Shown here: in pieces, positions 1 through 7,780 of the stretch
How positions within the stretch are numbered: the first letter of the stretch is position 1
How the letters are laid out: the number at the start of each line of letters is the position of its first letter
Source of the DNA: Solibacillus sp. FSL H8-0538
GTDB lineage: Bacteria > Bacillota > Bacilli > Bacillales_A > Planococcaceae
DNA: 64,000 nucleotides
Assembly: GCF_038003525.1 (NCBI RefSeq)
Contig: NZ_JBBOPI010000001.1
Span: 1,727,001-1,791,000 of the forward strand
Reading direction: 5' to 3'
Translations under genes and position numbers: made by a program
The notes under the pieces: model-generated
What the model was told of the DNA's origin: nothing
The model's database searches: none
Seen by the model: only the letters and a program-made list of their open reading frames with translations

Positions 1-1
1 A

Positions 2-1054
2 ATATATAACGGCATTCAGTTTGGTGCCCCACATCATAAGTTTGAAAAGTGGATTGATCCGTATGTAATTGAAGGAGATACGAGCAGTGGTTTACTTCAT
101 GGCATTACAGAAGATAGCTCGCAGCAGCTCGGCTTTCAAGGGCAAGGTGATCACCGCATTCAAGCGTATAATTTCCGTATTTGTTTAACGACTGTACCAA
201 ATAAGCTAGCATTTCCGAAGCCGCCAAATTACGATGCAACAAAATATGAATTGCTTCTGCGATATATCCAGTCTGGAGTGTGGGATGCATTGAAGCTCCA
301 TACGCCATTACCGAATGACAAAACAGATTTAAATAATTACGGAGCGTTTTCAACGGATTACATCGGCATGAATTATGACTGGCCGGACGGAAGCTACCGT
401 CGCCGTGAAGAAATTTTCCAAGCACATTTATCATATGTAATGGGGCTGTTGTACTTTTTAACGAATGATAACCGTGTCCCCCTATTTATTCGCCAACAAG
501 TGAGTAAATACGGGTTACCACTGGATGAATTTAAAGATACGCATCACTGGCCACATCAACTGTATATACGTGAAGCACGTCGCATGATTTCCGATGTTAT
601 CATGACGGATCACTACCCATTACAGCAGAAATTTGTTCACGATTCTATTGGGTTAGCTTCATTTCATATGGATTCCCATAATTGCCGCCGCATGGTAGTA
701 GATGGACGTGTGGTAAATGAAGGGGATGTACAAGTAGCAGTAAGTCCATTTGCCATTTCTTATCAAGCGATTCGTCCGAAACGGGAAGAATGCGAAAACT
801 TACTTGTCCCAGTTTGCCTTTCTGCTTCTCATATTGCGTACGGTTCGATTCGCATGGAGCCTGTCTTTATGATTATTGGGCAATCAGCGGGTATGGCGGC
901 AGCACTTGCACTAGACAATAACTGTGCGGTTCAACAAGTTTCGTATGCCCGTTTGCGCGCACTGCTCGAACAGGCAGGGCAAGTGCTTGACTGGGACACG
1001 TCCATACAAGATGACCCACTAGCCCGTATGAAAGAAACGTTTGGCAAAGTATAA
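2..1054 (+). CDS. FAD-dependent oxidoreductase, 5'-truncated
   Basis: The frame is open from the first bases of the window, so only the C-terminal 350 residues are present and the N-terminal FAD-binding Rossmann motif lies upstream. The visible part carries features of the FAD_oxidored family: a GDHRIQAYNFR stretch, then TDYIGMNYDWPDG, and near the end GSIRMEPVFMIIGQSAGMAAALA, the conserved C-terminal FAD contact region of the family. Such proteins often sit in sugar-catabolic loci. The stop is followed after 15 bases by the GNAT gene, and a ROK protein follows that, suggesting one operon. Substrate unknown. Confidence 0.8.
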   Translation: MYNGIQFGAPHHKFEKWIDPYVIEGDTSSGLLHGITEDSSQQLGFQGQGDHRIQAYNFRICLTTVPNKLAFPKPPNYDATKYELLLRYIQSGVWDALKLHTPLPNDKTDLNNYGAFSTDYIGMNYDWPDGSYRRREEIFQAHLSYVMGLLYFLTNDNRVPLFIRQQVSKYGLPLDEFKDTHHWPHQLYIREARRMISDVIMTDHYPLQQKFVHDSIGLASFHMDSHNCRRMVVDGRVVNEGDVQVAVSPFAISYQAIRPKREECENLLVPVCLSASHIAYGSIRMEPVFMIIGQSAGMAAALALDNNCAVQQVSYARLRALLEQAGQVLDWDTSIQDDPLARMKETFGKV

Positions 1055-1069
1055 GGGGGAATGAAGAAT

Positions 1070-2032
1070 ATGCAATTTCAACCATGGTCTATTGATTATA
1101 TTGATGGGCTTGTTACGTTATGGAATGCGGAATTAGATACAGAATTTCCAATGCGCAAGGAATTATTTCTACAAAATAGTTTTTACGACGTCAATGTTTT
1201 TGAAGAAGGTAGCTTTATTGCGCTAGATGACAATGGCCAAGTAATCGGGTTTGTTGTGAGTAAAACGTGGCAAGAGAAAATGGACGTCGCAATGGACAAA
1301 AGACGCGGCTGGATTCAAACGCTACTTGTATGTAGTGATGCCCGTCACAATGGGCTTGGGACAATGCTTTTAAAAAAGGCAGAGCAGGCGCTAACTAATG
1401 TAGGTATTAAAGAAATTCAACTAGGCGGTGATCCATTTCATTATTTATGCGGGATTCCGCTAAATCAGCTGGAAACAATAAAGCTAGCAGAAAAGCATGG
1501 CTATGTGAAGCGAATTGATACGTATGACTTAGTGAATGAGCTTGCAAAAGACTATGTAATGCCCGCGCATCCGAATGTTGAATACGTACTATTGAAACAA
1601 GAAGAAGCACCGCAGTTAATTGCCTTTTTACAGCGCTGTTTCCCTGGCCGCTGGGAGTACGAGGCGATGAAATATTTTGAAATGGGTGGTACGGGCCGAG
1701 AATTCGTTGTGCTGAAAAAAGAAGGGGAAATTATTGGGTTTTGTCGAATTAATGACGACCAATCCCCGATGATTGCCCAAAATATGTACTGGCGCCAGCT
1801 AATTGATGGGGAAGTAGGTGGTATTGGTCCGCTCGGGGTTGATCAAAACGAGCAAAAGCAAGGATACGGCCTTGGAATTGTGCAAGCAGGCATGGCGTAT
1901 TTACAGCAGCGTAGCGTGGAGACAATCATTATTGACTGGACGTTTTTAGTCGAGTTTTATGAAAAGCTCGACTTTAATGTGTGGAAATCATACGGCATTT
2001 ATTTAAAAACGATGGCTGAAGTAGGTGACTAA
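1070..2032 (+). CDS. GNAT family N-acetyltransferase, two GNAT-like halves
   Basis: About 320 residues, twice the usual GNAT length, with two acetyl-CoA-fold halves. The first has the RHNGLGTMLLKKAEQ motif (near residue 100), matching the R/Q-x-x-G-x-G/A acetyl-CoA loop. The second has the related QNEQKQGYGLGIVQAG motif near residue 270. An upstream in-frame ATG at 1061 directly abuts the ribosome site AAGGGGGA (1053-1060). The ATG at 1070 has a normal 9-base spacing and is preferred. The gene lies between the FAD oxidoreductase and the ROK gene, so it is probably cotranscribed. Acetyl acceptor unknown. Confidence 0.8.
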   Translation: MQFQPWSIDYIDGLVTLWNAELDTEFPMRKELFLQNSFYDVNVFEEGSFIALDDNGQVIGFVVSKTWQEKMDVAMDKRRGWIQTLLVCSDARHNGLGTMLLKKAEQALTNVGIKEIQLGGDPFHYLCGIPLNQLETIKLAEKHGYVKRIDTYDLVNELAKDYVMPAHPNVEYVLLKQEEAPQLIAFLQRCFPGRWEYEAMKYFEMGGTGREFVVLKKEGEIIGFCRINDDQSPMIAQNMYWRQLIDGEVGGIGPLGVDQNEQKQGYGLGIVQAGMAYLQQRSVETIIIDWTFLVEFYEKLDFNVWKSYGIYLKTMAEVGD

Positions 2033-2033
2033 A

Positions 2034-2912
2034 TTGGGCTATATTTTAGTAGCGGATATTGGCGGTACAAAGCTTGCAACCGCCATTTTTGAACATGGAA
2101 AACCTTTACGGATGATTGCACAACAAGAGCAGCCAAGTAGCCAGGAGGAACAAGCGCTATTTGATCAGCTAATAAATGGGTTTGAGCAGCTATATACAGC
2201 CAATCACGTTCAAAAGGAGAAAATTGAAGTCGTTTCGGTTGGATTGCCAGGTGTGTTAAACCTTGCTAAGGGGGTTGTTTTGTATCAAAATAATTTACCA
2301 TGGTCCGGTTTTCCGTTAGTCGAGCGCCTGTTAGAAAGGTTTCCGAATTCAAAGATCATCATGGATAATGATGTTTATATGGCGGCGTCTGGGGAGTATC
2401 AGGCACGTGAATTCACGACCGAAACATTTGTGTATGTCACGTTGAGTACAGGGATTGCCTGTTGTACGATTGCGAATGGCCAATTTTTACGTGGTGTTGG
2501 GATGGCTGGGGAAATTGGTTTCAGCTTAACAGATACTTCTCTGATGCTAGAACAATACGTAGCTGGTCCGGCATTAGAAGCCCGTATTAATAAGCAAACA
2601 GGCAAACAGGAGCCATTAAGTACCATTATGGAAAAGTATTATCGTAATGATGAAATTGTTTTACCGATTATAGCGGAAGCAGTCGATCATATAGCCCGTC
2701 AGCTCCATAACGTGCTCATCTTACTAGATCCACATGTCATTGTACTAGGCGGCGGCGTTTTTAATCATCATCCAAAACTTGTTCAGGTTGTACAACGAAA
2801 ACTTGGGGATTATTTAACAACACCACTACTACATGGCAAAGAAAACCGCGTTGAAGCAAGTATTTTTAAAGGAAATGCGGGGTTAATTGGAGCGGCAAGT
2901 AGGGGAATATAA
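2034..2912 (+). CDS. ROK family protein (sugar kinase-like)
   Basis: The N-terminal VADIGGTKLATAIF is the phosphate-1 motif of the ROK/ASKHA fold. VSVGLPGVLN and MDNDVYMAASGEY supply the central motifs and the candidate catalytic Asp. A VLGGGVF motif lies near the C-terminus. The usual ROK zinc cluster (a His followed by a CxCGxxGCxE signature) is not visible: after the GMAGEIGF segment the chain runs on without clustered Cys. I favour a TTG start at 2034 with AGGTG six bases upstream; a GTG at 2025 overlapping the previous gene is the alternative. It probably phosphorylates a sugar or amino sugar from the same operon. Confidence 0.78.
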   Translation: MGYILVADIGGTKLATAIFEHGKPLRMIAQQEQPSSQEEQALFDQLINGFEQLYTANHVQKEKIEVVSVGLPGVLNLAKGVVLYQNNLPWSGFPLVERLLERFPNSKIIMDNDVYMAASGEYQAREFTTETFVYVTLSTGIACCTIANGQFLRGVGMAGEIGFSLTDTSLMLEQYVAGPALEARINKQTGKQEPLSTIMEKYYRNDEIVLPIIAEAVDHIARQLHNVLILLDPHVIVLGGGVFNHHPKLVQVVQRKLGDYLTTPLLHGKENRVEASIFKGNAGLIGAASRGI

Positions 2913-2922
2913 ACGGAAAATT

Positions 2923-2980
2923 AAGCATCTTCAAACAGGTGGAAAGCGTAACCGCCACTGGTGAAAGATGCTTTTTATTA
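2923..2980 (+). terminator. Rho-independent terminator after the ROK gene
   Basis: AAGCATCTT (2923-2931) pairs with AAGATGCTT (2965-2973), with an imperfect inner stem, followed by TTTTATTATT. It ends the FAD-GNAT-ROK operon. Confidence 0.7.
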
Positions 2981-3086
2981 TTGAATGAATTACTATACAG
3001 GGCACGGTGCGGTTGAAATAAGTTTTCAATACTAATCTTTACTTACATAATCACAATGATATTTAACACAATCTTTAATTAAATTG

Positions 3087-3118
3087 AAAAAGGTGAGTCC
3101 AAATAGCTCTCACCTTTC
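3087..3118 (-). terminator. Terminator for the small minus-strand gene
   Basis: AAAGGTGAG (3089-3097) pairs with CTCACCTTT (3109-3117). Read on the minus strand the stem is followed by TTTCAATTT, so it closes the gene at 3130-3345. Confidence 0.7.
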
Positions 3119-3129
3119 ATGTACAGTTT

Positions 3130-3345
3130 TTATTTATTTTTGTTGGATTGTTGATCTTTGTCATGATTGGTTTTATTATCTTTGTTTTTTGCTTTAGCAT
3201 CCCATTCAGCGGAAAATTCTTCGTTTAAATTGTCATTGGGGTTATTGTTATTGCTATTGGTATCGTCAAGGTCTTTGCTTTGGTAGAGATTAAAAGGGTT
3301 ATGAGTTCTTACATTCATTGTCTTTTTGTTGTTTTTATTACCCAT
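3130..3345 (-). CDS. small hydrophilic protein, possible small spore protein
   Basis: A 71-residue, extremely hydrophilic protein rich in Asn, Lys and Asp, with no hydrophobic segment. A central NEEFSAEWDAKA patch resembles the EFxxE patches seen in small acid-soluble spore proteins and YfhD-like proteins. The resemblance is weak and is my inference. The gene looks real: AGGAGGTG lies seven bases before the ATG, and a terminator follows the stop. It is monocistronic. It could equally be another disordered stress protein. Confidence 0.6.
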   Translation of the reverse strand: MGNKNNKKTMNVRTHNPFNLYQSKDLDDTNSNNNNPNDNLNEEFSAEWDAKAKNKDNKTNHDKDQQSNKNK

Positions 3346-3621
3346 GGATGTTCACCTCCTAGTGTTTAATGTGCTCACAATAGAAGATTTTATTCTTAAT
3401 GAACAATTCATCTTTTATTACCAAAATGTGTTTAATTGTCAGTTTGGATAGTTTGCATTTAGTCTCAAATTGGAGCGGGTGTCGAGCGTACAGTTACAAA
3501 CAGGACGGAATCCAAATCTTTTTGATTAGTATTTATTTAATTAATGAAACGTATATATCTCTATAGAAACGCAGATCGTAGTATTTAAAGAATCCCAAGT
3601 TTAAGAGTAAAGGTGTGCTAA

Positions 3622-4812
3622 ATGAAGGTTGACAAAATATGGACAAAGGATTTTTTCGTTATTTGGATCATTCATTTCATTATTACCGTTATTTTTTATT
3701 TGCTTCTAGTAACAATCGGTCAATACGCGATTATCCATTATGAAGTTTCGATAAGTGTAGCTGGGCTTGTGTCGGGGATTTTTGTAATTGGCAGTTTAGT
3801 TGGGAGGCTCATTGCAGGTCGTTTACTTACATTAATGAGTAGTAAGAAAGTGATGATAATCGGGCTTGTTTTTTTATGTGTGACCACTGCTTTATATTTT
3901 ATCCAGGTAGCTCTTTTCAGTTTAATGATCATTCGTTTTTGGCAAGGTTTTGCGATGGGGATTACAGGGACAGCAGCAGGTACGCTTGTTTTTGAAACGT
4001 TACCTTCTCATCGCAAAGGGGAAGGCATTGGTTATTTTTCATTAGGGGGTATTATTGGGACTGCTATTGGACCGTTTCTAGGAATTTTCCTTACTCAACT
4101 TTCGACAGATTTCAACCTAATTTTTAAAGTGAATGTGCTACTCGCATTGATTTGTTTAGGATCATGTTTATTACTAGGGAAAAGTAGAAGTAATAGACCA
4201 ATCGTTTCTGCTAGTAAACGATTTCGACTGTCTAATTATGTGGAGCTAAATGTTATACCAATGGCTTGTATTGCCTTATTAATTGGCTTTAGTTTTTCAG
4301 GTGTTATGTCTTTTTTGACGTTATATACTGAATCTATTAATCTTGTCGTAGCAGGCAGTTATTTCTTTTTGGTGTATGCCCTAGCAGTTATTTTAACAAG
4401 GCCATATATAGGGAAGTTATTTGACAGAGCTGGTGCAAGCATTGTCATTTATCCTAGCTTAGTTATTTTTGCGTTCGGGATGTTTTTATTTAGTACAGCA
4501 CAGTCTTCTTTTATCTTTTTATTGTCTGCTGCTTGTATCGGAGTTGGATTTGGTAATTTTAATTCAGTCTCGCAGGCCTTTGTTATTATGCAAACGCCGC
4601 ATGCTAGAATAGGTGTTGCCACTTCGACGTATTTAATATTGTGTGATTTGGGGATGGGGGCCGGTCCTTTTTTACTAGGGTTTTTAGAGCCGCTAATTGG
4701 ATATAGAGGTATTTTTTCGAATATGGTAGTTGTTATACTAATATGTGTTGTCCTGTATTATCTACTGTATAGTAGGCAGGGTAATTTTGGAAAGAAAAAG
4801 ATGCGAGCTTGA
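3622..4812 (+). CDS. MFS transporter
   Basis: A 396-residue membrane protein with about 12 hydrophobic segments. The loop 2-3 MFS signature appears as GRLIAGRLLTLMSSKKVM near residue 60, with a related RPYIGKLFDRAG repeat at about residue 260. The ribosome site AAAGGTG lies eight bases before the ATG. It is monocistronic, between a spore-protein-like gene and the tnrA region, and is followed by a strong terminator. It resembles the DHA1-type drug/proton antiporters of Bacilli. Substrate unknown. Confidence 0.85.
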   Translation: MKVDKIWTKDFFVIWIIHFIITVIFYLLLVTIGQYAIIHYEVSISVAGLVSGIFVIGSLVGRLIAGRLLTLMSSKKVMIIGLVFLCVTTALYFIQVALFSLMIIRFWQGFAMGITGTAAGTLVFETLPSHRKGEGIGYFSLGGIIGTAIGPFLGIFLTQLSTDFNLIFKVNVLLALICLGSCLLLGKSRSNRPIVSASKRFRLSNYVELNVIPMACIALLIGFSFSGVMSFLTLYTESINLVVAGSYFFLVYALAVILTRPYIGKLFDRAGASIVIYPSLVIFAFGMFLFSTAQSSFIFLLSAACIGVGFGNFNSVSQAFVIMQTPHARIGVATSTYLILCDLGMGAGPFLLGFLEPLIGYRGIFSNMVVVILICVVLYYLLYSRQGNFGKKKMRA

Positions 4813-4826
4813 GGATGCACGGATTT

Positions 4827-4857
4827 AAGACCAACTGTAAAAAAAGTTGGTCTTTTT
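4827..4857 (+). terminator. Terminator after the MFS gene
   Basis: AAGACCAACT pairs with AGTTGGTCTT, followed by TTTT. Confidence 0.85.
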
Positions 4858-4886
4858 GTCTGTAGTAAGTCTAGGGAGTCACCTTT

Positions 4887-5162
4887 TCATAATGCTGCTT
4901 TGTTTAAATTTTGTTCTCGGCGTTGTAGTTCTTTCCTTATTTCACTTGTCCAAATACCGTCTTCAAGTTGATTGGCGATTTCGATTAATATTTCAATATC
5001 CTCAAAAGAGTACTTTCTTATTCCTGTTTTAGATCTTTCTGGGAACAATAGTTTACGTGTTTCATAATAGCGTATTTGTCTTTCGGATAGTCCTGTTAAT
5101 TCACTAACGATTCCAATCGTAATTACCTTTTTATCCTTATATGAATAATCACTTCGAGTCAT
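4887..5162 (-). CDS. tnrA: MerR-family nitrogen regulator, TnrA homologue (short)
   Basis: A 91-residue MerR-type winged-helix protein. [20 protein letters not shown] followed by [11 protein letters not shown] and RKYSFEDIE is very close to my recollection of Bacillus subtilis TnrA, the activator/repressor used in nitrogen limitation. TnrA is about 110 residues and its C-terminal tail binds feedback-inhibited glutamine synthetase. Here the chain ends shortly after the dimerisation region, at EQNLNKAAL, and no tail-like coding is visible in the other frames downstream. The start chosen is the ATG at 5162 (GGGTGA seven bases upstream, and it matches the TnrA N-terminus). A TTG at 5177 is possible. 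It is divergent from the liv operon, with a TnrA box in its own promoter. Confidence 0.85.
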   Translation of the reverse strand: MTRSDYSYKDKKVITIGIVSELTGLSERQIRYYETRKLLFPERSKTGIRKYSFEDIEILIEIANQLEDGIWTSEIRKELQRREQNLNKAAL

Positions 5163-5224
5163 CTTCAAATCACCCAACTTTCCGATAAATCTGATAATGT
5201 ATTCTTTTCATATATTTTACATTT

Positions 5225-5230
5225 AATATA
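5225..5230 (-). promoter_or_regulatory. predicted -10 of tnrA
   Basis: On the minus strand TATATT lies at 5230-5225, predicting a start near 5218. The upstream TnrA box is then centred about 51 bp before the start, the usual activation geometry for TnrA. Confidence 0.5.
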
Positions 5231-5260
5231 TTTGTGATGCAACAATATTATGGAATAGTA

Positions 5261-5277
5261 TGTTAATATTCCTTACA
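5261..5277. promoter_or_regulatory. TnrA/GlnR box facing tnrA
   Basis: TGTTAATATTCCTTACA matches the 17-bp consensus TGTNA-N7-TNACA at every fixed position. It lies 99 bp upstream of the tnrA ATG. Positive autoregulation is known for Bacillus subtilis tnrA. Confidence 0.8.
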
Positions 5278-5333
5278 AAGAAATCGGTGTAATTCGACAT
5301 TTATCGACTGGAATAATGTCGAAATAAAAAGTG

Positions 5334-5350
5334 TGTGAGAACATCTGACA
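5334..5350. promoter_or_regulatory. TnrA/GlnR box facing the liv operon
   Basis: TGTGAGAACATCTGACA is a second perfect TGTNA-N7-TNACA site. Its centre (5342) is about 50 bp upstream of the start predicted from the -10 at 5380-5385, the position used at TnrA-activated promoters. Confidence 0.8.
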
Positions 5351-5379
5351 ACATTGCTGATTATTTTTAGATTCAAAAT

Positions 5380-5385
5380 TATACT
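5380..5385 (+). promoter_or_regulatory. predicted -10 of the livJ promoter
   Basis: TATACT with no good -35 hexamer 17 bp upstream, as expected of an activator-dependent promoter. Start predicted near 5392, leaving a leader of about 43 bases. Confidence 0.55.
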
Positions 5386-5434
5386 AATTAAATCTAGTTG
5401 CTAAACTAGAAAGAGAAAAAATAGGGGGTATACT

Positions 5435-6652
5435 ATGAGACTAAAAAAATCTTTTTCCTTACTTTCAGCTGGCTTACTAAGTATGGGGATATTGGCGGCT
5501 TGTTCTTCTGATTCAAGTGGAACTTCAAGCTCAGGAGGTTCGAATGGTAGTGGAGCAACAGAGGATACAAAGGTAATTAAAATTGCTGGACAATTACCAT
5601 TATCAGGTGGTGTGTCAGTTACTGGCGAATCTTTACGACTTGGTGCGCAATTGAAGTTAGATGAAGAAATTGAGAAGTTCAAAGAGTTAGGCTATACACT
5701 CCAATTTGAAACATATGATGATCAATCGGATCCTAAAAAAGGTGTATCCAATGCGAACATAATTGGCGCAGATGAATCAATCTTAGCCATTGTCGGTCAT
5801 TACAACTCAGGTGTTGCGATTCCATCTTCTGAAGTATATGACAAATACAACCTTGCGATGTTGACGCCAGGTGCCACGGCGACTGATGTAACCGATCGTG
5901 GATTGAAAACTGTTAACCGAATTGTCGGTCGTGATGATGCCCAAGGACCTGCTGCTGCGAAATATGCTATAGAAACTTTAGGGGCTAAGAAAATCTTTAT
6001 TATTCAGGATAAAACAGCATTTGGTACGGGTGTTGCAGAGGCATTCAAAGGTGCTGCGGAACAATTAGGTGCTGAAATTTTAGCATTTGAAGGAATTACA
6101 GTTGGAGAGAAAGATTTTAACGGGGTAATAAACCAAGTGCTTTCTAAAAAACCTGATTTAATTTATTTCGGTGGGTTATATTCTGAAGCTGGAATTATTT
6201 TAAAACAAGCACGTGAAAAAGGGATTACTATACCGTTTATGGGGGCAGACGCACTAGATTCTTCTGGTTTAGTAGATATTGCGGGTGATGCCGTCGTAAA
6301 TACATTTATTACATCAGTTGCCGGTTCGACTGCATCATCAGAATCTGGTCTAAAATTTGTTGAAAAGTATGAATCTACTTACAACAAAAAGGTAGAAGCG
6401 TTCTCAGTATATGGGTATGACACAATGGGTGTTATTTTAAATGCCGTTGAACAAGCTATTGAAGAAAATGATGGCGGACTTCCTACAAGAGAACAGGTAG
6501 CTGAAAAAATTCGTGCAACAAAGGATTACCAAGGTGCACTTGCAAATGTTACGTTTGATGAAAAAGGGGACAACGTAAACGCGAAAATTTATTTATTTAA
6601 ATTTGATGAGCCTGTGTATCCAGGTGTGTTAGAAGGGGAAGTTAGTTTCTAA
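5435..6652 (+). CDS. livJ: branched-chain-type amino acid ABC transporter, substrate-binding lipoprotein
   Basis: A 405-residue extracellular binding protein of the LivJ/HAAT type. A signal peptide ends in a lipobox (LAAC, Cys near residue 22), followed by a Ser/Gly-rich linker. The mature part begins IKIAGQLPLSGG, the usual LivJ opening, and contains the IVGHYNSGVAIPSSEVY and YDTMGVILNAVEQA segments typical of the family. AGGGGG lies upstream of the ATG. It is the first gene of livJHMGF and sits behind a TnrA box, so it probably captures an amino acid or related amide as a nitrogen source. Exact substrate cannot be read from sequence. Confidence 0.87.
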   Translation: MRLKKSFSLLSAGLLSMGILAACSSDSSGTSSSGGSNGSGATEDTKVIKIAGQLPLSGGVSVTGESLRLGAQLKLDEEIEKFKELGYTLQFETYDDQSDPKKGVSNANIIGADESILAIVGHYNSGVAIPSSEVYDKYNLAMLTPGATATDVTDRGLKTVNRIVGRDDAQGPAAAKYAIETLGAKKIFIIQDKTAFGTGVAEAFKGAAEQLGAEILAFEGITVGEKDFNGVINQVLSKKPDLIYFGGLYSEAGIILKQAREKGITIPFMGADALDSSGLVDIAGDAVVNTFITSVAGSTASSESGLKFVEKYESTYNKKVEAFSVYGYDTMGVILNAVEQAIEENDGGLPTREQVAEKIRATKDYQGALANVTFDEKGDNVNAKIYLFKFDEPVYPGVLEGEVSF

Positions 6653-6664
6653 TTAATAATCCTC

Positions 6665-6706
6665 AAAGGTGTTGGGAGGCTGTCTTATCTCAACACCTTT
6701 ATTTTT
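6665..6706 (+). terminator. intercistronic terminator-like hairpin between livJ and livH
   Basis: AAAGGTGTTG (6665-6674) pairs with CAACACCTTT (6691-6700), followed by ATTTTT. It probably lets only part of transcription continue, giving more binding protein than permease. Confidence 0.7.
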
Positions 6707-6784
6707 ACTAGATAGAAAGTATAGGATTTCTTTCGATTTTGAGAACTACGCATTATTTCTATCAGATGAGTCAGGAGGGGTATT

Positions 6785-7771
6785 ATGTTTCTAGAAATGG
6801 TACAAAGTCTACCTCAAGTACTAATTGACGGACTGACATTGGGTGCTGTGTATGCTGTTGTAGCCCTTGGTTATACGATGGTATATGGTATTTTACAGTT
6901 AATAAATTTTGCGCATGGGGAAATTTTTATGTCAGGTGCCTTTATTGGTACGGCGTTATTTATTTTAATAATGGGCATGAGCTGGGCATCGGCAATTCCT
7001 CAGATTATCGTTCTGATTTTAGTACTAGTTGTGACAGCGTGTATAACAGGTGTTCTTGGAATGGGAATTGAGCGAGTTGCGTACCGCCCACTTCGAAGTG
7101 CGCCGAGGTTAATTCCTCTGATTACAGCAATTGGTATTTCGTTTGTTTTACAAGATGTTGTTCGTTTTATTGCTGAATTATCATATGGAAATTATATTGT
7201 GACAGGTCCATCAATGTTTAGAGATCAAATCACATTTAAAGCATCTTCTATTTCAAGTGTATTTAATGATGCTAGTTTTAAGACTTCATTTTTAATTGTA
7301 CTTGTGATTGCCGTTATCTTAATGCTTTCTCTTGATTACTTTGTAAACAAAACAAAATGGGGAACTGCGATGCGAGCAGTCGCTTTAGATCGGGACACAG
7401 CGGCATTGATGTCTATTAATGTAAATAAAGTAATTTCTATTACGTTCTTTATTGGTTCCGCTTTAGGTGGAGCGACAGGTGTATTATTTGCGGTTCAATA
7501 CGGAACAATTGACCCATTTATCGGCTTTATTTTAGGGATGAAAGCATTTATTGCGGCTGTTTTAGGCGGTATTGGAAACATTCGCGGTGCGATGTTTGGT
7601 GGTCTGTTATTGGGGGTTCTAGAAATGTTTGCTTCTTCTAACTTATCCCTATTAACAGGTGGTGTATTTGGGGCTGAATATAAAGATGTTTTCGCCTTCT
7701 CGATATTAATATTAGTACTTATTTTCAAGCCAGAAGGTTTATTAGGTAAACCTGTGGCCGAGAAAGTGTAG
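6785..7771 (+). CDS. livH: branched-chain amino acid ABC transporter permease LivH
   Basis: A 328-residue membrane protein with about eight hydrophobic segments. It has the LivH hallmarks GAVYAVVALGYTMVYGILQ, INFAHGEIFMSGAF, RAVALDRDTAALMSINV (the ATPase-contacting loop) and AAVLGGIGNIRGAMFGG. A strong ribosome site (AGGAGGGG) lies five bases before the ATG. It is the second gene of the importer operon and pairs with LivM in the membrane. Confidence 0.9.
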   Translation: MFLEMVQSLPQVLIDGLTLGAVYAVVALGYTMVYGILQLINFAHGEIFMSGAFIGTALFILIMGMSWASAIPQIIVLILVLVVTACITGVLGMGIERVAYRPLRSAPRLIPLITAIGISFVLQDVVRFIAELSYGNYIVTGPSMFRDQITFKASSISSVFNDASFKTSFLIVLVIAVILMLSLDYFVNKTKWGTAMRAVALDRDTAALMSINVNKVISITFFIGSALGGATGVLFAVQYGTIDPFIGFILGMKAFIAAVLGGIGNIRGAMFGGLLLGVLEMFASSNLSLLTGGVFGAEYKDVFAFSILILVLIFKPEGLLGKPVAEKV

Positions 7772-7780
7772 GTGGCTGTT

